NCBI RefSeq assembly: GCF_025685565.1
Contig: NZ_JAGSYE010000007.1
Coordinates: 72,708-136,707 of the forward strand
Source of the DNA: Granulicella aggregans
Lineage (GTDB): Bacteria; Acidobacteriota; Terriglobia; Terriglobales; Acidobacteriaceae
Direction of reading: 5' to 3'
Length of the DNA stretch: 64,000 nucleotides
The notes beneath the pieces are model-generated. The model did no database searches. It had not been told where the DNA came from and saw only the letters and a list, made by a program, of their open reading frames with translations. Made by a program: the position numbers and the translations under genes. Below, in pieces: positions 24,547 through 32,331 of this stretch (positions are counted from its first letter, which is position 1; each line of letters begins with the position of its first letter).

Positions 24547-27500
24547 ATGTCGTTCCGTCGCACTCTTGTTCTCATGCTCGCCTTGGTTCTGCCAACGGCC
24601 CTTGCCACAACCGGCTTTGCTCAGGCCATTGGCAGTATCCGTGGTACCGTCGTCGATCGCACCTCAGCACTTGTCCCGGGGGCCCAGGTCACGGTGACGA
24701 GCGCGACCACGGGAGTAACGCGCACGGCAACCACCAATCAGACAGGCATCTTTGTCTTTCCCGATGTGCCTATCGGAGAGTATCAACTACAGATCGCAAA
24801 GCCGGGCTTCCGCTCCGAACAGCGTAGCGGTCTGACCCTGCTTACAGGCCAGGTTATCGACCTGCAGCTTTCACTCACTGCAGGCGGCTCGGCTCAAACC
24901 GTAGACGTCGTTGCCTCCACTGCGCTCCTCGAGACAGGATCATCTGCCGTCAACACGACGATCGATGGGAAGGAGATAAAGGACCTGCCCCTCAATGGCC
25001 GCAACGCTCTGCAGCTCACAACATTGACGCCGGGTACCGCGCTCACTTCGACCGGAACCGAATCTGGCCAACAGGACAACGTCGGCCTTGTCGTAAACGG
25101 TCTTCGTCCAACGGAAAACACCTATCTGCTGGACAACGCTGTCTACAACGACCGTTTCTTCGACTCAGTCCCGATTCTCCCGAGTCCTGATGCCTTACAG
25201 GAGTTCACAATTCAGTCCTCGAACTACAGCGCCGAGTATCCAGGTGCTGGCTCGCTGGTCCAGCTTTCGACGCGGTCGGGGACGAATAAATTCCACGGTT
25301 CGGCCTACGAGTACCTGCGCAATACGGTGCTGAACGCTTATAACCACTTTCCCGCAACAACAAGCTCGCTTGCGCCGATCAAGCCGCCCTTCAAGCTCAA
25401 TCAATTTGGAGGCACGATCGGCGGCCCTATCCTCCGCGACCGAACGTTCTTCTTCTTCTCCGCAGAAGACCAGGAGCAGCGTTCCTCCACCAATCCTGTG
25501 ACCTTCTTCATACCCACGGCCGCCGAAATGAACGGCAACTTCAGTGCGCTCACGGTGCAACTGAAGGACCCCGTTACGGGAACTCCTTATGCAGGCAACA
25601 TTGTTACCCGCGCCGCAAGTCCGCTATCCCTCGCCGTGTACAACACCTATCTTGCGGGCCTCAGCGCCAACTCTGCCGGGCAGGTCACACTCAGCCCCAA
25701 CAACAACATCGACAGCACGCAATACCTTGTCAAGATCGACCACGAACTGAGCAGCAGCAATCATCTCAGCGGACGCTACTTCTACAACCAAGACAACTTC
25801 CAACGATCGTTTACCGCGCCGACGGGCTTCTATGCGGCGAACCTCTTTCGCAATCAATCGCTCGAGATCAGCGATACGCAGACCATTAGCCCGACGCTGA
25901 CCGGAACGGTCACTATCTCCGCGGGTAGGTTCGCCCGCACCCAGATTCCAGAAGCGCCGGGCCTGAAGTCGCTGCAGGATCTCGGCCAGAACGTTGCACT
26001 CGGCACAAACGTGCCGATCTTCCCTGGCATTCGCGACAATATCTCCGGCTACGTTGACGTCTTCTCGGGCGGGGCCTTGACACAGGATTCCACCACTTTC
26101 GACGAAAAGGCGACGATCGTCAAAGTGCTCCGCGCCCACACTCTTAGCTTTGGCGGCGAGTTCGAGCGGACTCGCATCAACGCAAACGACTTCTCCTTCA
26201 CCCCTGGAGATAACCAGTTCACGGGCGCGCGAACCGGCTCTGCTCTTTCCGACTTCTACCTGGGCTATGAATCGACATTCACCCAGGACAATGGGCGAAC
26301 CTTCTATCTGCGGGAGAATCGCCCTGCGCTCTTTGTGCAGGATGACTGGAAGGCCACGCGCGATCTCACCATCAACGCGGGGCTTCGCTGGGAGCCGTGG
26401 CTGCCTCCGACGGATCTGAACTCTTCGCTCGTCGGCTTCGTTCCTGGATATCAATCCACCGTTGCTCCTGGCGCCCCGGTCGGCCTTCAGTTCATCGGCG
26501 ATCCGGGAGTTCAATCCTCTATCTATCGCAACCACTGGAAGAACCTCGGTCCGCGCATCGGTTTCGCCTACAACATCGGCGGATCCAACAAGCTGGTCAT
26601 ACGTGGCGCCTATGGTATCTTTTACGGCTTCCCGGAAGGACTTCTGTACCAACGTACCGATCAGAGCCAGCCACGCGACACCGCTGTGTCCATCCCCAAT
26701 CCAGCAAACCCGTGGGACAACCTCTTCGCCGGCACCACCGATCCCTTCCCTGCGGCCCACATACCGCTGAGCCAGTTCTCGACTTACGTCTTCAAACTAC
26801 CCGTTGCGGGAGGAGTTCTCGATCCTACCTCCAACGTCGCCACCATCCAGGACCGCAATCTTACGATTGAGTATCAGGTCAACAATACGACCGCAGTCTC
26901 TGTGGCCTACGTCGGCAACCACGCGGAGCATATCATGGGATCGCGTCAGTTCAATCCGGCGGTGTACGGTGCGGGGGCCACACTGGGGAACGAGCAACTG
27001 CGCCGCGTGTATCAAGGGCTTGGTGCGGTCGAGATGGCCAGCTCCTATGAATACGCCTACTATGACGCGCTACAGCTAAACGTCACGCGCCGCGTGTCGA
27101 ATGGGCTGCACGTCCTGACGAACTTTACCTACGGAAAGATCATCGACAACACTTCTAGCGCGACCGAGGGCAACACCGGACCGCCGAATCCTTTCAACCT
27201 CAATAGCTCTCGAGGACCCGCCGACTACGACGTGAAGCTCCGCTACAACCTCGCGCTCAACTACGACGTGTACCGTTTCAATGTCTCTCGCTTTGCGGGG
27301 GCCTTCGTCAACGGTTGGCAGTTGAACACGATTCTCAACGCATCTACAGGAACGCCTATCACTGTGCTCAGCGGCACAGACCGATCGCTCTCGGGCGTAG
27401 GAAACGACTATGCCGATTACGTCCCCGGGCAGACGATCGCACGCCCCGCCGGTGTCAGCCTGCTGAAGCAATACTTCAACAAGGCAGCGTTCCAGCAGGC

Positions 27501-27759
27501 GGCCATTGGCACCTTCGGGGACACCAGCCGCGGCATACTTCGTGGCCCCGGATACTTGGAGGTGGATGCGTCCGCATTCAAGTCAATCCCCGTCACGGAG
27601 CTTGTCCGTCTCCAATTCCGCACTGAAGCGTTCAACGTGATCAATCGCGCCAACTACTCGAACCCCGGGTCGACCGTAGCGTCGGCAGCCACGTTTGGGG
27701 CGATCACAGCTGCTGCGGCACCGCGCGTACTGCAATTCGCATTGCGTGTGGAGTTCTAG
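24547..27759 (+). CDS. Oar-like TonB-dependent outer-membrane receptor
   Basis: A 1070-residue outer-membrane protein. ATG at 24547 follows a GGAGGA site; the longer frame lacks one. Signal peptide at 1-25 (MLALVLPTALATTGFAQA), then a carboxypeptidase-regulatory-like domain (about 28-110: GSIRGTVVDRTSALVPGAQV to GFRSEQRSGL), a plug domain with LPLNGRNALQLTTLTPGT and GLRPTENTYLLDNA, then the long beta-barrel rich in aromatic repeats ending ...VLQFALRVEF, with terminal phenylalanine as required for assembly. Such receptors abound in Acidobacteria and import sugars or glycans with energy from TonB. As the last gene of the locus it probably brings in the substrate that the upstream enzymes process. 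No SusD partner is present, so it is not a SusCD pair. Confidence 0.92.
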   Translation: MSFRRTLVLMLALVLPTALATTGFAQAIGSIRGTVVDRTSALVPGAQVTVTSATTGVTRTATTNQTGIFVFPDVPIGEYQLQIAKPGFRSEQRSGLTLLTGQVIDLQLSLTAGGSAQTVDVVASTALLETGSSAVNTTIDGKEIKDLPLNGRNALQLTTLTPGTALTSTGTESGQQDNVGLVVNGLRPTENTYLLDNAVYNDRFFDSVPILPSPDALQEFTIQSSNYSAEYPGAGSLVQLSTRSGTNKFHGSAYEYLRNTVLNAYNHFPATTSSLAPIKPPFKLNQFGGTIGGPILRDRTFFFFSAEDQEQRSSTNPVTFFIPTAAEMNGNFSALTVQLKDPVTGTPYAGNIVTRAASPLSLAVYNTYLAGLSANSAGQVTLSPNNNIDSTQYLVKIDHELSSSNHLSGRYFYNQDNFQRSFTAPTGFYAANLFRNQSLEISDTQTISPTLTGTVTISAGRFARTQIPEAPGLKSLQDLGQNVALGTNVPIFPGIRDNISGYVDVFSGGALTQDSTTFDEKATIVKVLRAHTLSFGGEFERTRINANDFSFTPGDNQFTGARTGSALSDFYLGYESTFTQDNGRTFYLRENRPALFVQDDWKATRDLTINAGLRWEPWLPPTDLNSSLVGFVPGYQSTVAPGAPVGLQFIGDPGVQSSIYRNHWKNLGPRIGFAYNIGGSNKLVIRGAYGIFYGFPEGLLYQRTDQSQPRDTAVSIPNPANPWDNLFAGTTDPFPAAHIPLSQFSTYVFKLPVAGGVLDPTSNVATIQDRNLTIEYQVNNTTAVSVAYVGNHAEHIMGSRQFNPAVYGAGATLGNEQLRRVYQGLGAVEMASSYEYAYYDALQLNVTRRVSNGLHVLTNFTYGKIIDNTSSATEGNTGPPNPFNLNSSRGPADYDVKLRYNLALNYDVYRFNVSRFAGAFVNGWQLNTILNASTGTPITVLSGTDRSLSGVGNDYADYVPGQTIARPAGVSLLKQYFNKAAFQQAAIGTFGDTSRGILRGPGYLEVDASAFKSIPVTELVRLQFRTEAFNVINRANYSNPGSTVASAATFGAITAAAAPRVLQFALRVEF

Positions 27760-28183
27760 CTTGTGGGAGATGACAACGCGTGTCCCTGGTCTGTCCTGGG
27801 GGCACGCATCGCCATCTGTGATATTGAATGTCCTTCGCAAGTGCAGGCTGTGGGGAAACATGGACTGAAAGGCAGGCCGAAGGCCGGAGAAAGCGAATAC
27901 CTGGAGCTGCACGGAGTGTTTTCCATCGGCTTGCACGCGCCAGGGACGGACTCCATCAGCAGGTCTGGTTACGTCGCTTGCGCGCCAACGCGGGGATTGC
28001 CTCTGAAGTTGCTGTTGCTTGTTCTCAGGGCGTTGCGGGGTGTCCCCGCAGAGGAGGGTGATGGAAGACGGCAGCGCCGGCTGAAATCAGGGAGGAGACT
28101 TCCGCCCTCACTTCACTTTGTCTTCGTTCCTAAGGCCACGCGAAACTCACCAACTGAAGTGTTGGTTCTCTAAGATAAGAGCA
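27760..28183. other. Gap without a convincing gene
   Basis: About 420 bases after the receptor. Frames 27763-28173 (plus) and 27583-27936 (minus) overlap and show no domain. It probably contains the terminator of the receptor gene and the promoter of the nuclease gene. Confidence 0.5.
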
Positions 28184-28936
28184 ATGAAGCGTACTGCTCT
28201 CTCCTTGATCCTGATCTTGTTTGTTGTCTTTGGAATCGGTTTTCTGTCGTTGATTCGGAAGGATATGCGGAACGGCGATGTTCACCAGTCGACACAGCCG
28301 CATGTCGAGCAGCATCGGCGGCGCGATGAGCGAGGGACATCCGGAACCGGCCAGACTTCCAAGAATCGAAGTGAGAGGAGTGAGGCTTGCTCAAGTCTCG
28401 GTGTGACGTGTGCTTCGCAATACTTTGCTGCGTGGACATGGCCTGCGGACGGCAGCTGCCAAGCGAGACTTCGGGGCGGATACCCTGAACCGGATCCACG
28501 ATGCACGCCGGGCGGTGTTGTTCCCGGCATCACCGCTGATACTTTACGCGATCCATCCTGGCGGACACGGTGTATCCGCAACTGCCAAAGCAGCGAAGTT
28601 CAAGAACGTGATACCTATGCCTGGTACGCTCTACCTCGCCCTGACAACAACTCAGGCAAGAATCAGACCTGTGAGCTGGATCACCTCGTGCCGTTGGAAC
28701 TCGGCGGCGCGGATGGCATGGGCAACATATGGCCGGAGTGTGGGCCAGCTGATGTCACACTCCGCGAGCGCTACTTCAAGCAGAAGGATCTCGTTGAAAA
28801 CTATCTCGCCGCGAAAGTCCGTTCGGGAGAGATGCCGATCGGCAAAGCGCAGCGTGGCATCGCCTCCGATTGGGTTCAGTATTTGACGGTCGCTCGAGCC
28901 CATTGCGGGCAAGCGCGGTGTGATGCCACAGATTGA
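28184..28936 (+). CDS. Secreted HNH-type nuclease
   Basis: A 250-residue protein with an N-terminal hydrophobic segment (SLILILFVVFGIGFLSL) that is a signal peptide or anchor. The middle is charged and disordered, followed by a cysteine-rich region. Near residue 165 is CELDHLVPLELGGADGMGN, the core of HNH-like endonucleases, and the helix GNIWPECGPADV that completes it. Such exported nucleases may scavenge phosphate or degrade foreign DNA. ATG at 28184 begins MKRTALSL; the longer frame start is rejected. Confidence 0.75.
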   Translation: MKRTALSLILILFVVFGIGFLSLIRKDMRNGDVHQSTQPHVEQHRRRDERGTSGTGQTSKNRSERSEACSSLGVTCASQYFAAWTWPADGSCQARLRGGYPEPDPRCTPGGVVPGITADTLRDPSWRTRCIRNCQSSEVQERDTYAWYALPRPDNNSGKNQTCELDHLVPLELGGADGMGNIWPECGPADVTLRERYFKQKDLVENYLAAKVRSGEMPIGKAQRGIASDWVQYLTVARAHCGQARCDATD

Positions 28937-28982
28937 GGCGCGGCAAACTCCTGGCTGGCGGCTATGATGTGAATCTGAAAAG

Positions 28983-29252
28983 ATGAAGCGGCGAATTTGT
29001 TCGTACGACATGGTCGAAGTCCCGGACGAATCGTATGTCGTCACCGACGACATTGGCGAGATCTATCTGTGCGACTCGCGCTGCCTTTGTGTCTGGGCGG
29101 TGTTGCTGGCAACCAAGCCGAACCTGGATGAGAAGATTAAGACTCAAGCGGTCACACTGAGACTTCCAAACCGGGAAGAGATAACTTTTGACACCATCTC
29201 CGGTCTGGCTTTATGGGCTACATCGAACGCATTACACCGCGCTGAAAGTTGA
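28983..29252 (+). CDS. Small cysteine-containing hypothetical protein
   Basis: An 89-residue protein. ICSYDMVEVPDESYVV, then YLCDSRCLCVWAVLLAT: spaced cysteines that may bind zinc, as in FCS-type fingers, followed by a C-terminal beta/helix tail. It lies 46 bases after the nuclease gene and 18 before the next small gene, suggesting one transcript. No function known. Confidence 0.6.
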   Translation: MKRRICSYDMVEVPDESYVVTDDIGEIYLCDSRCLCVWAVLLATKPNLDEKIKTQAVTLRLPNREEITFDTISGLALWATSNALHRAES

Positions 29253-29270
29253 GGCGGGAAAGAGACAAAC

Positions 29271-29558
29271 ATGTTATTCAGACTGGTTTTCAACAAAACG
29301 ATGCAAGGCCCACTGCGCGTTTCCGCCACGGCGGTTCGCGGATTGGACCATGTTCTATCGATCTACGACAATGACGAGGCATTCACACGCCTGCTTGAAC
29401 ATTCGGAGCTCGATGCGGAAACAATAGGTTCTCTGAAGGGGTCGGCGGAACTCGCGTATGGGTCACAGAACACCCCAACCTGCTGTGAAGAGGTTGAGCT
29501 GACCGAAGCGCAGCTCAACATCCTCAGACTTGGCGAAGCCAAGAGGCTTTACGCCTGA
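29271..29558 (+). CDS. Small hypothetical protein
   Basis: A 95-residue mixed alpha/beta protein (MLFRLVFNKTMQGPLRVSAT, acidic centre, C-terminal helix LTEAQLNILRLGEAKRLYA). No family recognised. Follows the cysteine protein closely on the same strand and converges with exonuclease III. Confidence 0.55.
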   Translation: MLFRLVFNKTMQGPLRVSATAVRGLDHVLSIYDNDEAFTRLLEHSELDAETIGSLKGSAELAYGSQNTPTCCEEVELTEAQLNILRLGEAKRLYA

Positions 29559-29562
29559 TTCG

Positions 29563-30375
29563 CTATCGCAAGGTGAGCAGGACCGGCGTGTGATCGGAAG
29601 GCTTTGGCTGAGCCCGCGGTCCCTTGTCGATTTCGCACGCTTCGATGCGTGGCCGAAGCGACGGGGACACTAGAAAGTGGTCGATTCTGATGCCGCGGTT
29701 GTTCTCAAAGGCCTGTCGAAAGTAGTCCCAGAACGTGAATTGCCCGGCCTCTTCATGCAACGACCGAAAGGCGTCCGTATAGCCCATATCCAGCATGGCA
29801 CGGTAGAGCGCACGCGGCTCTGGCTGAAATAGGGCATCGTGAACCCACGAGGCCGGCTTGTGGCAGTCAATGTCCTCGGGGATGACGTTGAAGTCGCCGC
29901 CAATCACGGTTGGAACGCCATCAGCTTTCCATTGGCTCATCTTGACCAGCAGCCGTTCCATCCAGGCGAGCTTGTATTCGAACTTTTCGGTGCCGACCGG
30001 ATTGCCGTTGGGCAGGTAGATATCAACGATGCGAACGCCAGAAACGATCACCTCAAGGTAACGGGCATGCGTGTCTGATTCATCGCCGGACAGCGCATTG
30101 CTGACGTGCTCGATTGGCAATCTTGAGAGGATGGCGACACCGTTATAGGCTTTCTGGGTCACGGCGACACTCTCGTAGCCTAAGCCGCTGAAGACCTCCG
30201 ATGGGAACTCGGTGCCTTTGAGTTCCTGCAAGAGCAAAACGTCCGGCTTCTGAGACATCAGCCAATTCATTACGTGCTCTAAACGCGCCTTGATCGAGTT
30301 CACATTCCAGCTGGCGATTACGATGGTGATCCCCTTTTCTTGAGTGGCGGTCGTTGTTCCAATATGTTCGTTCAG
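29563..30375 (-). CDS. xthA: Exodeoxyribonuclease III / AP endonuclease
   Basis: A DNA repair enzyme of the exonuclease III family that cuts 5' of abasic sites and degrades DNA 3'-5'. Seen: ASWNVNSIKARLEHV, LLLQELKGTE with the metal glutamate, GGDFNVIPEDID, the catalytic Y-P-N region DIYLPNGNP, and the end RIDHFLVSPSLRP plus SDHTPVLLTL. About 270 residues, the normal length. The start is unclear: no ATG, GTG or TTG lies close before the domain; a CTG overlapping the stop of the upstream gene (CTGA) fits a coupled start, while the open frame extends without support to 30519. Clustered with an SRAP gene, another protein acting on abasic sites. Confidence 0.92.
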   Translation of the reverse strand: MNEHIGTTTATQEKGITIVIASWNVNSIKARLEHVMNWLMSQKPDVLLLQELKGTEFPSEVFSGLGYESVAVTQKAYNGVAILSRLPIEHVSNALSGDESDTHARYLEVIVSGVRIVDIYLPNGNPVGTEKFEYKLAWMERLLVKMSQWKADGVPTVIGGDFNVIPEDIDCHKPASWVHDALFQPEPRALYRAMLDMGYTDAFRSLHEEAGQFTFWDYFRQAFENNRGIRIDHFLVSPSLRPRIEACEIDKGPRAQPKPSDHTPVLLTLR

Positions 30376-30692
30376 CTCGCGTGATTCAGGAGTTCCATCA
30401 CGATGGCCTCCCATTCCGCATGGAGATCTCCCGTCTCTGCAGGGCGGCCGGCGCGCCTGTACCAATAGCCGGCATTGCTCGTGTCGCCTTCGGCCCGGTG
30501 CAGATACGCGTGTACCCACGCTCCCTCGCGGCTCTCTTCCGACTGGGCGATCTCATGTGCCTGCTCCCACTCTCCTCGCCCAGCGAGCCACAGAGCACGA
30601 AGCGCGGGGTGATCGAATCGACCGTCGCTTTCCGCGAACTCTTCAACTGTCATAGGGCTTCGCTTGCTCCATCTCAAGTCTACTTTTGGCAA
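30372..30692 (-). CDS. Conserved hypothetical protein, helical repeat
   Basis: A 106-residue protein with FDHPALRALWLAGRGEWEQA and AWVHAYLHRAEGDTSNAGYW, a pattern I know from short conserved proteins of unknown function in Proteobacteria and Acidobacteria; it looks like a TPR- or Sel1-like helical pair. Lies between the SRAP gene and exonuclease III on the same strand and overlaps the latter by four bases, so they are probably co-expressed. Confidence 0.7.
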   Translation of the reverse strand: MPKVDLRWSKRSPMTVEEFAESDGRFDHPALRALWLAGRGEWEQAHEIAQSEESREGAWVHAYLHRAEGDTSNAGYWYRRAGRPAETGDLHAEWEAIVMELLNHAS

Positions 30693-30748
30693 CCGGGTCG
30701 GGTCACCGCATTGCGGCCATGTCGTGACATGATCCAGTCGAGCCTGCT

Positions 30749-31417
30749 CTAAAGACTATCGAAGAGAGATGCTTCTTTCGCTGTCACTGCTGTCCCTGGA
30801 TCGACACAGGTTGCAGTCATTGCTTCCGCGTCAAAGGGTCTCAGCAGGTCAATCGGAACCCTATCTCCACTGAGCCACCGGGCATATTCGCTAGGTTTGA
30901 GAATCGCGGGCATTCGATTGTGGTACTGCTCCAGCAGGGAATTCGGGTCGGTTGTGATGATGGTAAAGCTGTGCAGTTCAGTCTTGTCGGCGGGATTCGT
31001 CCAGCCACTCCAGAGACCGGCGAACGCGAAGGGAATACCGCCTCCGACTAGAAACTCGTACTTTGGATTGCCTTTCTTTGCGATATGCTTCCACTCGAAA
31101 AAGCTATCCGCTGGAACCAGGCATCTTTTGGCCTCAAGAGAATGCCGCCACATGGGAGCCTTCTCGATGCCTTCTGCCCGCGCATTGAATGTTGTTGGCG
31201 GAAACTTGTCCCCCTTCTGCCAGAAGGGAACGAAGCCCCAACGGGCAAGCTCAATCAACGGAGCGCCCTCTTCGTCTGCCCGGATGATCGGCTGAAAGGT
31301 GGTGGGGCGGATGTCATCGTTCGGCGTGAGCATCAGCGAGTCGATGCTTGGTCCTTTGACATGAAACGCCTCGGCGATCTGTTGTTTATCTGACTTGCGG
31401 CGATAGCGACCACACAT
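30749..31417 (-). CDS. SRAP (YedK/HMCES-type) abasic-site protein
   Basis: SOS response-associated peptidase family; these proteins form a covalent DNA-protein crosslink at abasic sites in single-stranded DNA. The start must be MCGRY at 31417, because cysteine 2 is the crosslinking residue after removal of methionine; the five extra codons upstream are rejected. Other active-site residues are visible: N78 in FNARAE, E108 in FFEWK and H166 in QYHNRMP. 222 residues, the usual length. Same strand as exonuclease III, so the two may form a small base-damage repair operon. Confidence 0.93.
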   Translation of the reverse strand: MCGRYRRKSDKQQIAEAFHVKGPSIDSLMLTPNDDIRPTTFQPIIRADEEGAPLIELARWGFVPFWQKGDKFPPTTFNARAEGIEKAPMWRHSLEAKRCLVPADSFFEWKHIAKKGNPKYEFLVGGGIPFAFAGLWSGWTNPADKTELHSFTIITTDPNSLLEQYHNRMPAILKPSEYARWLSGDRVPIDLLRPFDAEAMTATCVDPGTAVTAKEASLFDSL

Positions 31418-31435
31418 GGCGATCTTCTCCACACC

Positions 31436-31675
31436 CTAAATTTCGTTGCAGGCATGACACGAGAGACAATGACGCGCGAAAGCATCCCATTCGTCCATCC
31501 CGGCAAAAGCTTCATTCTCAAAATGCACGAAGTCCTCCGGCCGGATGAACTGGAACGAATCGGGATGGGCGTCGGCAAACGCTTTGAGCAGGATCATACC
31601 TTCATGACAGGCCGGGAGGGAGAAGTCCTCTCCTGGTATCGGCTTCCACTGTGATTCGAATTCCTCTTGTGTCAT
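31436..31675 (-). CDS. Small conserved-looking protein
   Basis: A 79-residue acidic protein starting MTQEEFESQWKPIPGEDFSL. It ends HCLSCHACNEI, with two cysteine pairs that may bind a metal. It lies 18 bases upstream of the SRAP gene and is probably in its operon. No known function. The longer start at 31720 is rejected because the ATG at 31675 begins the globular part. Confidence 0.55.
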   Translation of the reverse strand: MTQEEFESQWKPIPGEDFSLPACHEGMILLKAFADAHPDSFQFIRPEDFVHFENEAFAGMDEWDAFARHCLSCHACNEI

Positions 31676-31819
31676 CTCTGCTCTCACACTCCCTTCCTCC
31701 AACTGAAGGCAACTGACCATCGCGGTCCTGAAAAGGGCGCGCTATGCCGATCTCGTGGCAATGCAGTGTTCCACAGGCCGCTATTGCGGTTTCGCTTTTT
31801 ATTCTCCTATACTTCGGCT

Positions 31820-32041
31820 ATGGGGACAATGCCGAGGAGAGAGGCGCGGGAAGAGCAGGCGCGGATCAACGCGAAGTTCGTCTCAACTGTCGTCATCGCC
31901 GCGGCCATCATTGTGGCGGTTCGGCTGGGGAGAGAAGACATCGCCCAACCGACGCCTCGGCTTCTTGCTTCCGTCAGTCAGAGTGTAAGCCTGGCGAGAA
32001 CCATCCTCAATGAAGTGTTGCGTAGATTCCCCGGCGCTTAG
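31820..32041 (+). CDS. Small single-helix membrane protein
   Basis: A 73-residue protein with a basic start (PRREAREEQARINAKF) and one transmembrane helix (VSTVVIAAAIIVAVRLG, about 20-36). Three frames are open here; this one has the typical charge pattern of a real small membrane protein. Function unknown. It is divergent from the 31675 gene. Confidence 0.45.
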   Translation: MGTMPRREAREEQARINAKFVSTVVIAAAIIVAVRLGREDIAQPTPRLLASVSQSVSLARTILNEVLRRFPGA

Positions 32042-32048
32042 GAGACGT

Positions 32049-32294
32049 ATGACTCTCGATTTGAACTTTCAAGATCTCAAGCAGATAGCCCTTCACGGTC
32101 GTGTTGTGAAGAATGGCATAACCTTGATCGTCGGCCGGCCCTTGATTCCGGATGTGAAGACGGATGAGACAGGAAATGCGGGAGAGGTTCGGTTCACCGT
32201 TGACGAAACAGAGCGCCGCCCGCGAGGTCCTTGGCTGATGAAGCCTTCTCAGGTTCAAGATGCACGGAAGCCGTCGCTAGGGACACAGTCGTGA
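32049..32294 (+). CDS. Small hypothetical protein
   Basis: An 81-residue protein starting MTLDLNFQDLKQIALHGRVV, with GGAG seven bases upstream of the ATG. Beta-rich middle, basic tail. Follows the small membrane protein by eight bases. No family recognised. Confidence 0.5.
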   Translation: MTLDLNFQDLKQIALHGRVVKNGITLIVGRPLIPDVKTDETGNAGEVRFTVDETERRPRGPWLMKPSQVQDARKPSLGTQS

Positions 32295-32331
32295 ATGTGA
32301 CTGGTAGGACAACGAGAGCTTTCACGCTCGA

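Noticed and set aside
25624..26760. 378-codon minus-strand frame
   Set aside because: Lies within the TonB receptor gene; no domain, amino-acid composition unlike a real protein.
24547..27759. SusC-type receptor of a SusCD polysaccharide locus
   Set aside because: No SusD-like lipoprotein is next to it, and the domain order fits the Oar-like acidobacterial group.
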